A program made the translations under genes and the position numbers. 64,000 nucleotides of DNA from NCBI GenBank assembly GCA_958433005.1, contig CAUAWV010000007.1, forward strand, positions 1 to 64,000, in the 5' to 3' direction. Shown here piece by piece: positions 42,616 to 51,605 of this stretch. This DNA comes from an uncultured Collinsella sp. GTDB lineage: Bacteria; Actinomycetota; Coriobacteriia; Coriobacteriales; Coriobacteriaceae. The notes beneath the pieces were generated by a model. The model was not told the origin of the DNA. It saw only the letters and a list, made by a program, of their open reading frames with translations, and searched no databases. How positions within the stretch are numbered: position 1 is the stretch's first letter; each line of letters begins with the position of its first letter.

Positions 42616-44388
42616 ATGGCAGAACCTGAAAAGAAGGACTACGCTCGTCGCTGCGAAAGCCACGTCGAGGCCCTGCGTGCTGCAGTGCCGGGCGCTATCG
42701 AGAAGGTCGAATGGCAGTGCGAGGACCAGCTGACGATCACCGTCAAGCTGGACCGTCTGCCCGAGGCCGTCCACTACCTGTATTACGAGCGCTACGGCTG
42801 GATTCCTGTGATTGTCGGCAACGACGAGCGCAGCCTGTGCGGCCGTTACGCCGTGTACTACGTCATCTCCATGGAGGGGGAGGACCCCGGCTGGGTTACC
42901 GTGCGTGCCGAGGTCGACCCCGCCAAGATGACGTTCCCGTCCGTGACGCCGTTCGTCCCCGCCTGCGTGTGGGGCGAGCGCGAGCTGCGCGATATGTTTG
43001 GCCTGATTCCCGAGGGTCTGCCCGACCGCCGTCGCCTGGTGCTTCCCGACGATTGGCCCAGCGGGCTGTACCCGTTGCGCAAGGATTCGATGGATTACCG
43101 TTTCCGCCCCGCTCCCGCGAGCGACATGGAAAACTACGAATTCCTGGCCGACACCAAGGGCAAGGAGACTACGCTCGTCCCCATGGGACCGCTGCACATC
43201 ACCTCCGACGAGCCCGGCCACTTCCGCCTGTTCGTGGAGGGCGAGACGATCGTCGATGCCGACTACCGCCTGTTCTACGTGCATCGCGGTATGGAGAAGG
43301 TCGCCGAGACGCGCCTGAACTATGATGCCGTGACGTTCCTTGCCGACCGTATCTGCGGTATCTGCGGCTGCGCCCACTCGGTGGCCTACGCCGAGGCTGT
43401 CGAGCGCGCCCAGGGCATTCACGTCCCGCCGCGCGCGCAGTACATCCGCGCCATCATGCTCGAGGTCGAGCGCCTGCACTCGCACCTGCTCAACATTGGC
43501 CTCGCATCGCACTACACCGGCTTCGATTCCGGCTTCCAGCAGTTCTTCCGCGTTCGCGAGAAGTCCATGGACCTGGCCGAGAAACTCTCCGGCCACCGCA
43601 AGACCTACGGCCTCAATGTGATCGGTGGCGTGCGTCGCGACATTTTGGCCGAGCAGAAACTCTCCACGCTCACGACCATCCACCAGCTGCGCTCCGAGGT
43701 CCAGGAGCTCGTCGACGTTTTGCTCTCCACGCCCAACTTTATTGAGCGCACGAGCGGCATCGGCATTCTCGACCGTAAGATCGCCCGCGACTTTTCGCCG
43801 GTCGGCCCGCTCATGCGTGGTTCGGGCTATGCCCGCGACGTGCGCTTCGACCATCCCTTCGACGGCTACGCCGATCCGGACGTCATGAAGATGCATGCCG
43901 CCACGGCCGACACCTGCGACGCCTTCGGCCGTACCGCCGTGCGTATCCAGGAGGTCTACGATTCGATCGACATGATCGAGACCATGCTCGAGAACTGCCC
44001 GTCGGGCCCCATCCTCACCACAGATTGGGAGTACACCCCGCACAAGTACGCCATCGGCGCCACCGAGGCTCCGCGCGGCGAGGACGTGCACTGGGCCATG
44101 CTCGGCAACAACCAGAAGTGCTACCGCTGGCGCGCCAAGGCGGCCACGTACAGCAACTGGCCGGTCCTGCGCTACATGTTCCGCGGCAACACCGTGGGCG
44201 ACGCGGCGCTGATCGTCGGCTCGCTCGACCCGTGCTACTCCTGCACCGACCGCGTGACGGTGACCGATGTTGCCGCCAAGCGCGACCACGTGCTCGACAA
44301 GGAGCAGTTCGAGAACGTCTGGCGCGACAAGTCGCCGCTTGCGGGCGAGGGCACCATGGCCGCTCCGCTCGATGAGGAGGCGCTCTAA
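42616..44388 (+). CDS. hyfG: [NiFe]-hydrogenase large subunit, NuoC-NuoD fusion (HyfG/HycE)
   Basis: Catalytic subunit that makes H2 on the cytoplasmic side. Residues 1-165 are the NuoC-like part (FVPACVWGERELRDMFGLIPEGLPDRRRLVLPDDWP). The rest is the NuoD/hydrogenase part. Nickel ligands are C247 and C250 in DRICGICGCAHSV and C540 and C543 in DPCYSCTDRV, so the site is intact. About 48 residues follow the last Cys motif, a tail that the HycI protease two genes on is expected to remove. 590 aa, close to HycE (569) and HyfG. Confidence 0.95.
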   Translation: MAEPEKKDYARRCESHVEALRAAVPGAIEKVEWQCEDQLTITVKLDRLPEAVHYLYYERYGWIPVIVGNDERSLCGRYAVYYVISMEGEDPGWVTVRAEVDPAKMTFPSVTPFVPACVWGERELRDMFGLIPEGLPDRRRLVLPDDWPSGLYPLRKDSMDYRFRPAPASDMENYEFLADTKGKETTLVPMGPLHITSDEPGHFRLFVEGETIVDADYRLFYVHRGMEKVAETRLNYDAVTFLADRICGICGCAHSVAYAEAVERAQGIHVPPRAQYIRAIMLEVERLHSHLLNIGLASHYTGFDSGFQQFFRVREKSMDLAEKLSGHRKTYGLNVIGGVRRDILAEQKLSTLTTIHQLRSEVQELVDVLLSTPNFIERTSGIGILDRKIARDFSPVGPLMRGSGYARDVRFDHPFDGYADPDVMKMHAATADTCDAFGRTAVRIQEVYDSIDMIETMLENCPSGPILTTDWEYTPHKYAIGATEAPRGEDVHWAMLGNNQKCYRWRAKAATYSNWPVLRYMFRGNTVGDAALIVGSLDPCYSCTDRVTVTDVAAKRDHVLDKEQFENVWRDKSPLAGEGTMAAPLDEEAL

Positions 44389-44389
44389 T

Positions 44390-45106
44390 ATGCTGAAGCT
44401 TTGGAAGGTTAACGCCAAGGCCGGCGACGCGACGGTCAAGTACCCGTTTGCGCCGTTCCCCACCAATAAGGACATGCGCGGCAAGCCCGAGCACAATGCC
44501 GAGCTCTGCATCGCCTGCGGTGCCTGCGGCGTGGCGTGCCCGGCCGATGCCATTCGCATGGACACCGACCTTGCGGCCGATACCATCACCTGGTCGATCG
44601 ACTACGGTCGCTGCATCTTTTGCGGCCGCTGTGAGGAAGCCTGCCCCATGGAGGCCATCAAGCTTACCGAGGTGTTTGAGCTGGCCGTCATGAGCAAGGA
44701 CGACCTCACCAGCAAGAGCGTCTATACGCTCGAGCACTGCTCGCGCTGCGGCAAGCCGTTTGCCCCGCACAAGGAGATCGACTACGCCAAGCGCCTGCTG
44801 CAAAAGGCCGGCGGCATGGAGGCCGAGCAGGCCGCCCGTACCGTCGGTATGTGCCAGGAGTGCAAGCGCGAGCTTGACGCCCTGCGCGCCGCCTCGGCCG
44901 TAAAGACCGGCAACGCGCACGGCATGGCTGCCAACGAGACGCTTGCGTCCGGTGAGCCCCAGGGCCCCGGCATGGAGTATCTGGGCGGCCACGGCGTGAA
45001 CCCGGAGTATATCGACCGCGAGCTCAACCCCGATGCGCCCGAGATTCCCGCCGGTCCTGCGCCGGTCGAGGGCATCATCATGGATTTTGATACGAAGGAG
45101 GAGTAA
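44390..45106 (+). CDS. hyfH: 4Fe-4S subunit HyfH/HycF (NuoI-like)
   Basis: 238 aa. Two [4Fe-4S] motifs: CIACGACGVACP and CIFCGRCEEACP, as in NuoI. A further Cys pair region (CSRCGKPFAPHK ... CQECKREL) follows and is typical of HycF. Passes electrons from the ferredoxin subunits to the small subunit. ATG one base after the hyfG stop. Confidence 0.92.
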   Translation: MLKLWKVNAKAGDATVKYPFAPFPTNKDMRGKPEHNAELCIACGACGVACPADAIRMDTDLAADTITWSIDYGRCIFCGRCEEACPMEAIKLTEVFELAVMSKDDLTSKSVYTLEHCSRCGKPFAPHKEIDYAKRLLQKAGGMEAEQAARTVGMCQECKRELDALRAASAVKTGNAHGMAANETLASGEPQGPGMEYLGGHGVNPEYIDRELNPDAPEIPAGPAPVEGIIMDFDTKEE

Positions 45107-45108
45107 CC

Positions 45109-45891
45109 ATGGCCGAACCCACGCTTTTGCCCGAGCGGCTTCAGTACCGCCCGACCAAGATCGAGCTCGACGAGAGCATCGAGAAGGCCAAGGCGACCCT
45201 TCTTAAGAAGATCAAGCGCTCGGTGTACGTCTACCGTGTCGACTGCGGCGGCTGCAACGGCTGCGAGATCGAGATCTTCGGTTCCATCACGCCCGTCTTT
45301 GACGTCGAGCGTTTTGGTATTAAGGTCGTCCCGTCGCCCCGCCACGCCGATGTGCTGCTGTACACCGGCGCCGTGACGCGTGCCATGCGCATGCCGGCCC
45401 TGCGCGCCTTTGAGGCCGCACCCGATCCCAAGATCGTGGTGTCCTATGGCGCGTGCGGCTGCACCGGTGGCATCTTCTACGACAACTATTGCGTCTGGGG
45501 CGGCACGGACAAGATTCTGCCGGTCGATGTCTACATCCCCGGCTGCCCGCCCAGTCCCGCGCAGACCATCTACGGCTTTGCCATGGCACTTGGCCTGCTG
45601 GACCAAAAGCTCCATGCCGAGACCACGGTGGAGGCCGCCGGCGAGCAGGCCGATATCCTGCACCTCGGCGTGCCGTACAAGCTGCGCGTTGCCATCGAGC
45701 GCGAGGCTCGCGCCATGAGCGGCTACCGTTACGGCCGCGACCTGGCCAATGAGTTCATGGATACGCTCGAGGGCGCGCCCAAGGGCGATATCCGCGGTGC
45801 CATGGCGCTGCTCATCGACAAGCAGGACGATCCGCGCCGCGTCGAGGTGTACTCGGCGCTGCAGGATCTGGTGCTGGCCGGAGGTCGCTAG
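45109..45891 (+). CDS. hyfI: [NiFe]-hydrogenase small subunit HyfI/HycG (NuoB-like)
   Basis: 260 aa, holds the proximal [4Fe-4S] cluster: C46 and C49 in CGGCNGCE, then the Cys in YGACGCTGG and in IPGCPPSP. The C-terminal ~100 residues are a variable extension. Starts 2 bases after hyfH. Confidence 0.94.
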   Translation: MAEPTLLPERLQYRPTKIELDESIEKAKATLLKKIKRSVYVYRVDCGGCNGCEIEIFGSITPVFDVERFGIKVVPSPRHADVLLYTGAVTRAMRMPALRAFEAAPDPKIVVSYGACGCTGGIFYDNYCVWGGTDKILPVDVYIPGCPPSPAQTIYGFAMALGLLDQKLHAETTVEAAGEQADILHLGVPYKLRVAIEREARAMSGYRYGRDLANEFMDTLEGAPKGDIRGAMALLIDKQDDPRRVEVYSALQDLVLAGGR

Positions 45892-46473
45892 ATGGAGCTC
45901 ACGGACCGCTCTGGTTACTTTGCGGGCCCCGGTATGCTCGGCGGCTCCTTTGGCGATGCCTCGCGCGCAAGCGACGAGGCCGCCGAGGGCGTCGCCGACC
46001 CCTGCCTGGGCCATGCGCCCGACCAGGTGGTCTTTTACGAGCTCACGCGTAAGTTTGTGGAGACCGAGGAAGACGTTCCCCAGGAGGCCTGCGACGTGCT
46101 GTACTACACGCTCGCCGTGGGCCACCACACCGGCGTGCTCGACTGCTTTGAGCCGCGTCTGTCGGTGCCGGTGGATGTGTTCTATTCGCTCGTCGACGCG
46201 CTGCCGGAGGGGGAGGCCAAGACCAAGTTTGAGGCCATCCGCTCCTTTGGTGAGTGCCAGCTCGACAAGGCGGCGGTGCCGTCGCTGCTCGAGGTCTGCG
46301 ATGCGCTGCTCGACGAGCGCGGTTTTCGCGGGTCGGCCAAGGCCGGCATCTCGGTGTTCGACGACGACTTTGGTCTTCATGCCCAGCAGGTCGCGTTTCT
46401 GATGAAGTTTCGCGATCTGGTGGAGCGCGTGCGCGATGTGTCGGGCGTGTATCTGACGGGGAGGTTGCAGTAA
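45892..46473 (+). CDS. hycH: Formate hydrogenlyase maturation protein HycH
   Basis: 193 aa. It matches the HycH family by position and pattern: VFYELTRKFVE, YYTLAVGHHTGVLDCFE, and SAKAGISVFDDDFGLHAQQV. HycH assists processing or assembly of the large subunit; the mechanism is not clear. Starts immediately after the small-subunit stop and overlaps hycI (TAATG). Confidence 0.88.
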   Translation: MELTDRSGYFAGPGMLGGSFGDASRASDEAAEGVADPCLGHAPDQVVFYELTRKFVETEEDVPQEACDVLYYTLAVGHHTGVLDCFEPRLSVPVDVFYSLVDALPEGEAKTKFEAIRSFGECQLDKAAVPSLLEVCDALLDERGFRGSAKAGISVFDDDFGLHAQQVAFLMKFRDLVERVRDVSGVYLTGRLQ

Positions 46474-46976
46474 TGGGTTGCGTTGTGGACGGACGTGTGA
46501 ACGGCGCCCCGTTTGCGGGTATCGTGCTCACGGCGGGAAGCGTGTTGCGTGCCGACGATGCCGCCGGCCCCGTGCTCTCCAAAAAGATGGAGGACGCGCC
46601 CATTGCCGGTTGGTACACCATCGACGGTGGCCAAACGCCCGAGGATGACATCATCGAGGTCAAGCGCGAGCGTCCGCCTCGCCTGGTCTTGGTCGATGCC
46701 GCCGACATGGCGCTGCCCGTCGGGTCCATCCGTTTGCTCGACAAGCGCGATGTGGCCCGCAAGTCGATGTTCACCACGCATTCGCTTCCCTTGTCGATTC
46801 TGATCGAAGAGATTGAGCAATCGTGCGATGATATCGTCTTCGTCGGGATTCAGCCGGGCGACACGGAGTTCTACAACCCCATGTCCTCGGAAGTCTTTGA
46901 CGCCGTCGACGCCGTGTACCACGCCGTGGCCGCCAACGACTTTTCCCACTTTGTTCGCTTGGGGCAAGAGCAATAG
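46473..46976 (+). CDS. hycI: Hydrogenase maturation protease HycI
   Basis: 167 aa nickel-dependent endopeptidase that trims the large-subunit C-terminus. The motif SVLRADDAAGP (family GN-x-LR-x-DDG-x-G) and VLVDAADMAL with the second Asp are the metal ligands, and FVGIQPGDTEF is the later family block. The usual GN at the first motif is GS here. Overlaps hycH. Confidence 0.88.
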   Translation: MGCVVDGRVNGAPFAGIVLTAGSVLRADDAAGPVLSKKMEDAPIAGWYTIDGGQTPEDDIIEVKRERPPRLVLVDAADMALPVGSIRLLDKRDVARKSMFTTHSLPLSILIEEIEQSCDDIVFVGIQPGDTEFYNPMSSEVFDAVDAVYHAVAANDFSHFVRLGQEQ

Positions 46977-47015
46977 GAGCGCTTGTCCCTGCTGATTAGG
47001 AAAGAAGTGATTGAC

Positions 47016-47855
47016 ATGGCAGATTCCAAGGTGGAGTATCCCGCTCCCGATTGCCTGGCGCCCGCCGCGATCGAGGCCAAGACCGAGGCCGCCGGCGTGA
47101 CCAAGGCCAACCTGCCGGTCGCTAAGGCCTTTCTGTTGGCAATGTTCGCCGGTGCGTTCATTGCCTTCGGCGGTCTGTTCTTTACGGTGTTTTTGAGCGA
47201 CAACACGCTGGGCTGGGGTGCCCAGCGCGTCGTGGGCGGCCTGTGCTTTTGCCTGGGCCTGGTGCTGGTACTGGTGTGCGGCGCCGAGCTGTTTACTGGC
47301 AATTCGCTTATGGTCTGTGCGCTCAAGAGCAAAAAGATCACCCTGGCTCAGATGCTCAAGGCCTGGGTCGTCGTGTGGGTCGGCAATTTTGTCGGTGCTC
47401 TGTTCATTGTCTTTTTGGTGTACATGGCCGGCATTTACAAGCTCAACGGCGAGGCGGTTGCCAATTCCATGGTGAGCGTCGCCGCCGGCAAGGTGACGAT
47501 CGACTGGGTGACGATCTTCTTCCGCGGCATCCTGTGCAACATCTTTGTGTGCCTGGCCGTGTGGATTGGTACCGCCGGCAAGACCGTGGTCGATAAGGTT
47601 GTGGGCATTCTGCTGCCCATCGCTGCCTTTGTGGCCTGCGGTTTTGAGCACTGCGTTGCCAACATGTACTTTTTGCCCATGGGTGCCGTAATGCATGCAT
47701 GCGGCTATGGTGCCAAGGTCGCTGGTGCCGATGCGCTTAACGTCGCGGGCATTGCGTTTAACCTATCCGCCGCCACGCTGGGTAACATTGTGGGCGGCGC
47801 GGTTCTGGTGGCGCTCGGCTACTGGTTTATCTACGCCAAGAAGTCCGAGGCGTAA
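47016..47855 (+). CDS. focA: Formate/nitrite transporter family channel (FocA-like)
   Basis: 279 aa, about six membrane segments plus a soluble N-terminal helix of ~30 residues. Family signatures: AGAFIAFGGLFFTV, CGAELFTGNSLM (GAELFTGN), GNFVGALF and CGFEHCVANMY. Formate import for FdhF is the natural role here. ATG 47016 follows AAAGAAG. Last gene of the hydrogenlyase operon. Confidence 0.94.
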   Translation: MADSKVEYPAPDCLAPAAIEAKTEAAGVTKANLPVAKAFLLAMFAGAFIAFGGLFFTVFLSDNTLGWGAQRVVGGLCFCLGLVLVLVCGAELFTGNSLMVCALKSKKITLAQMLKAWVVVWVGNFVGALFIVFLVYMAGIYKLNGEAVANSMVSVAAGKVTIDWVTIFFRGILCNIFVCLAVWIGTAGKTVVDKVVGILLPIAAFVACGFEHCVANMYFLPMGAVMHACGYGAKVAGADALNVAGIAFNLSAATLGNIVGGAVLVALGYWFIYAKKSEA

Positions 47856-47877
47856 GGTACCGTCTGTTTGACGTTGG

Positions 47878-47914
47878 GCCTCCCGCGGGGCGTTGCCGTG
47901 CGGGAGGCTTTTTT
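47878..47914 (+). terminator. Terminator of the formate hydrogenlyase operon
   Basis: Nine-bp stem GCCTCCCGC / GCGGGAGGC with a 13-base loop and six T. Confidence 0.92.
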
Positions 47915-47977
47915 GGCCTGGGGCCCGGTGCCGGGCTGTTGACCTGTTGTGTTTGGCTGGTGAAAGGGGTAATCGAG

Positions 47978-50095
47978 ATGGCATCTGCTGTGGAGCGTGA
48001 CGGTCGCGCCGTGGTGACCACATGCGGGGGATGCTATGCCGATTGCGCCTTTGCGGCACGCGTTGAGGACGGCTGCGTGGTGGCCGAGTTGCCGGTGCCG
48101 GGGCACCCGTGCGCTGCGCGTGCCCTGTGCGCCCGCGGACGGCATCGCCTGGCAATGCCGTTTGACGAGCGCGACCGCATCGTGCACCCCATGCGCCGAC
48201 GAGCTGATGGCTCGGGGTTCGATGCGATTTCGTGGGACGAGGCGTTTGCCCAGATTGCCGAGCGTCTTTTGGGGATTGTTGACGAACGTGGCCCCCGTGC
48301 GCTGGGCATGACGCTCGGCGTGCCCTCGTTCGACCGCTACTGGGCATATCGCTTTATGCATGCGCTGGGCTCGCCCAACGTGTATGGTGCCGACGGAGCC
48401 TGCGAGGTAAGCCGACTTACCGGTTGGGAGCACAGCCTAGGCTACAGCCCCGCCTCCGACCTGGCACATACCGATTGCATCATGTACCTGGGGCGTTCCA
48501 TTGTCGATTCGTCGACGATGGGGTCCGTTGATGCGCTCAACGATGCACGCCGGCGCGGGGCGAAGATCATCGTTGTCGACCCCCGGCGCAGCGGCTCGGC
48601 TGCGCTTGCCGACCGCTGGCTGCGCGTGCGCCCGGGCTGCGATTTGGCGTTGCTGCTGGGTATCGCACATGTGTTGATTGCCGAGGACCTGTACGATCAC
48701 GAGTTCGTTGACCGCTATACCACAGGCTTTGACGAGCTGGCGCAGGCGGCCCGTGCTTGGACGCCCGAGTGGGCCGAGTCGATGTGCGACGTGCCGGCCG
48801 CAGAGATTGTCGCCACGGCGCGCGATCTCGCTGCCGCCGCGCCTGCCGCTGTGGTGGATGCGGGCTTTCATGGTGGCATCGGTATCGCGTATGCCAATAG
48901 CACCCAGACCGCGCGCGCTATCTGCTTGGTCGATGTGCTGCTGGGCTGCATCGGGCATGCGGGTGGCGCGCTCAATCCGCCCACGCCGCTTGTGTTGGGC
49001 GACCTCGATTCCGCGCGCTTTGCGACGCCGCCGGTACCGCGCGGGCCCAAGCTGGGGTCCGAGCGCTATCCACTGGTCGATCCGGTGCGCGGCCTGTGCA
49101 CGACCATCGGCCAGTCGATTCTGACCGGCGATTTGCGTGGGCTCATCGTCTATGCCAGTAACCCCGGTGCGGGCTATGGCAATGCACAGGCTTGGTTGGG
49201 TATTTTGCAGCAGCTCGACTTGCTCGTGACGATTGATATCCGCTGGTCCGAGACAGCGCGCGCTTCTGACTTCGTGCTGCCCGATGTGACGTATCTGGAG
49301 GCCGACCGCGGTGTGGGCACAGTCGTGTGTGCCAACGATTCGCGGGTGTTCTACCGCAACGCCGTGCTGCCTGTGCAGCATGACGACACACGTCCCGGTC
49401 GGGAGATTTTTGCCGGTCTGGCGCAGGCGTGTGGGGCTGGCGAGTACTTCCGGTTTACGTCTGACGACCTGGCGGCTGCCCAGGTGGCGCCTTTTGGGAT
49501 CGATCTGGACGAGCTCAAGGAGCGCGGCTGGGCCGACACGGGTGTTGCGTTGCCGTCGCGTACGGGCGAGCCGGCGATTCCCTTGGATGGCGGCAAAATT
49601 GCGCTGGCAAGCGACGTATGGGAACGAGCCGGCCTGGGTCGTGTACCCAACTGGATCGCCCCCATGGTGGAGCCGGGCCTGGGGATGTTTCGCCTCATTA
49701 GCGGCAACCGTCCCTTTGAGTCGCATACCTCGCGAAGGCTCGCGGCCCAAGGTGCCGCCGAGGCTGGGTCGGACCTGGATGCCGTGCAGATGAATGTCGA
49801 TGCTGCCGCGCACATGGGCATCGCCGACGGCGAGATCGTCGAACTCGTGAGTGATATGGGCCGCGACCGCGTGCGCGTGGAGACGACGCCTTATCTGCAT
49901 CCGGCGTGCATCTTTACGTCGGCCGCCCCCGGCGGGCGTTCGCTTTGCGCCGATGCCGGTGGCGCTCAAGCCTTGGGCGTGGGCCCGCTCGACCATACGC
50001 CGTTGCGTTGGGACCCGTTGACGGGTGCCGCGCTCACTCAGGAAAACGCCGTTCGCGTGGAAAAGATCGTCGCGCGCGGGGATAATGACGAGTAA
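47978..50095 (+). CDS. Orphan molybdopterin oxidoreductase (DMSO reductase superfamily)
   Basis: 705 aa with an intact [4Fe-4S] site (C16, C19, C23 and C51) and the bis-MGD fold: ISWDEAFAQIAERLL, IIVVDPRRSGSAALADRWLRVRPGCDLALLLG. The likely Mo ligand is Cys142 in DGACEVSRLTGWEH, so it is not a selenoprotein. There is no signal peptide and no iron-sulfur or membrane partner gene beside it, so it is cytosolic and must use a partner encoded elsewhere. The C-terminal domain is present (RLISGNRPFESHTSRRL). Substrate unknown. Start ATG follows GAAAGGGG. Confidence 0.85.
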   Translation: MASAVERDGRAVVTTCGGCYADCAFAARVEDGCVVAELPVPGHPCAARALCARGRHRLAMPFDERDRIVHPMRRRADGSGFDAISWDEAFAQIAERLLGIVDERGPRALGMTLGVPSFDRYWAYRFMHALGSPNVYGADGACEVSRLTGWEHSLGYSPASDLAHTDCIMYLGRSIVDSSTMGSVDALNDARRRGAKIIVVDPRRSGSAALADRWLRVRPGCDLALLLGIAHVLIAEDLYDHEFVDRYTTGFDELAQAARAWTPEWAESMCDVPAAEIVATARDLAAAAPAAVVDAGFHGGIGIAYANSTQTARAICLVDVLLGCIGHAGGALNPPTPLVLGDLDSARFATPPVPRGPKLGSERYPLVDPVRGLCTTIGQSILTGDLRGLIVYASNPGAGYGNAQAWLGILQQLDLLVTIDIRWSETARASDFVLPDVTYLEADRGVGTVVCANDSRVFYRNAVLPVQHDDTRPGREIFAGLAQACGAGEYFRFTSDDLAAAQVAPFGIDLDELKERGWADTGVALPSRTGEPAIPLDGGKIALASDVWERAGLGRVPNWIAPMVEPGLGMFRLISGNRPFESHTSRRLAAQGAAEAGSDLDAVQMNVDAAAHMGIADGEIVELVSDMGRDRVRVETTPYLHPACIFTSAAPGGRSLCADAGGAQALGVGPLDHTPLRWDPLTGAALTQENAVRVEKIVARGDNDE

Positions 50096-50147
50096 TTGAC
50101 TCAGCTGATGTATTCGACTGATCCACGTTTCTTTTGAAAGGCCGCAC

Positions 50148-51605
50148 ATGAGCGATAGCCAGAACATGTCCGATGAGGTGCGCGCCCGCCTGCGCGCCAT
50201 TCCTTCCGTCAACGAGCTGCTTGCCGAGTGGCCGGTGGTGAAGGCGGCGGGGGAGACCTGCGACGCGGTGGTGCACGCCGCCGTCACGGCCGAACTCGAC
50301 GAGGAGCGCGCCGCCATTCGCGCCGGTGCCGCCCCGCGCTCTAAGCGCGACCTGGCCTCGGCCATCGAGTGGCGTGCGCATCGCTCCGCACTGCCGAGCC
50401 TGCGCCCCGCCGTCAACGCCACGGGTGTGGTCATCCATACCAATCTGGGCCGTGCCCCGCTTGCGGAGTCGGCGGCAAAGGCCGTGGCCGAGGTTGCGCG
50501 CGGGTATAGCACGCTCGAGTACAGCGTCGACACCTGTTCGCGCGGGTCGCGCAAGGAGCACGCCGCGCAACTGATCCGCTCGCTCACCGGTGCCGAGGAC
50601 GCGCTGGTCGTCAACAACAATGCCGCCGCGGTGCTGCTGGTGCTTGCCACCCATGCCGCGGGCAAAGAGGTCATCGTGAGCCGCGGCGAGCTTGTCGAGA
50701 TCGGCGGCAGCTTCCGCATCCCCGATGTCATGGAGGCCTCGGGTGCCAAGCTCGTTGAGGTCGGGGCCACCAACCGCACGCACCTGTCGGACTACGAGCG
50801 CGCCATCACGCCCGATACGGCGATGATCCTCAAGGTCCATCCTTCTAACTATCGCATTGAGGGTTTCCACGAGGAGGTGGGCTCTCGGGAGCTTGCGGCG
50901 CTTGCTCACAAGCATGGCCTGCTGTTCTACGAGGACCAGGGTTCGGGCGCGCTGCTGCCCGACGACATCTTGGTGCGCGGCGGCGAGGAGCCCACACCGG
51001 TTTCGGTCGCGGCGGGGCTCGATCTGGTGTCTTGCTCGGGCGATAAGCTGCTCGGAGCCGCACAGGCGGGCATTATCATGGGCCGTCGCGATCTGGTCCA
51101 GGCCTGTGGGTCGCATCCGCTTATGCGCGCCCTGCGCCCGGGCAAGTTGGCGCTCACGGCGCTCGAGGCCACGCTGCGCATCTACATGGACGGCGCCGAT
51201 GTTGCCCATCGCGATATTCCGGTGCTCAGCATGCTTACGCTGCCGCAGGCTCATTTGGAGCGACGTGCCCGTAAGCTGCGTGATCGTATGGTCGCCGGGC
51301 TCGATAAGGCTGGTTGCCCGTGTGCCGTTGAGTTGGAGATTGTCGAGGAATCGTCGACCCCCGGTGGCGGCTCGCTGCCTACCGTGGAGCTGCCCACGAT
51401 GTGCGTTGCCGTGCGTCTTGTTGACGAGCGCCTGACGGTCGATGCGCTCAAGCGCTCTCTTGTCCAGGACTTCGACACGCCGGTCGTCACGCGAACCTCG
51501 CACGATCGCATTTTGTTTGACGTCCGTACGCTCGTGGGCGATCGCGATATCGAGACGGCGGCATCGACGCTCGTCGCGTGCGTTGAGAAGGCGATTGTTC
51601 GATGA
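50148..51605 (+). CDS. selA: L-seryl-tRNA(Sec) selenium transferase SelA
   Basis: PLP enzyme converting Ser-tRNA(Sec) to Sec-tRNA(Sec) with selenophosphate. 485 aa, close to E. coli SelA (463). The N-terminal domain (IPSVNELLAEW) is followed by PAVNATGVVIHTNLGRAPLAESA, NNNAAAVLLVL and the PLP lysine K300 in SCSGDKLLGAAQAGII. Overlaps selB by 4 bases (ATGA). Confidence 0.97.
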   Translation: MSDSQNMSDEVRARLRAIPSVNELLAEWPVVKAAGETCDAVVHAAVTAELDEERAAIRAGAAPRSKRDLASAIEWRAHRSALPSLRPAVNATGVVIHTNLGRAPLAESAAKAVAEVARGYSTLEYSVDTCSRGSRKEHAAQLIRSLTGAEDALVVNNNAAAVLLVLATHAAGKEVIVSRGELVEIGGSFRIPDVMEASGAKLVEVGATNRTHLSDYERAITPDTAMILKVHPSNYRIEGFHEEVGSRELAALAHKHGLLFYEDQGSGALLPDDILVRGGEEPTPVSVAAGLDLVSCSGDKLLGAAQAGIIMGRRDLVQACGSHPLMRALRPGKLALTALEATLRIYMDGADVAHRDIPVLSMLTLPQAHLERRARKLRDRMVAGLDKAGCPCAVELEIVEESSTPGGGSLPTVELPTMCVAVRLVDERLTVDALKRSLVQDFDTPVVTRTSHDRILFDVRTLVGDRDIETAASTLVACVEKAIVR

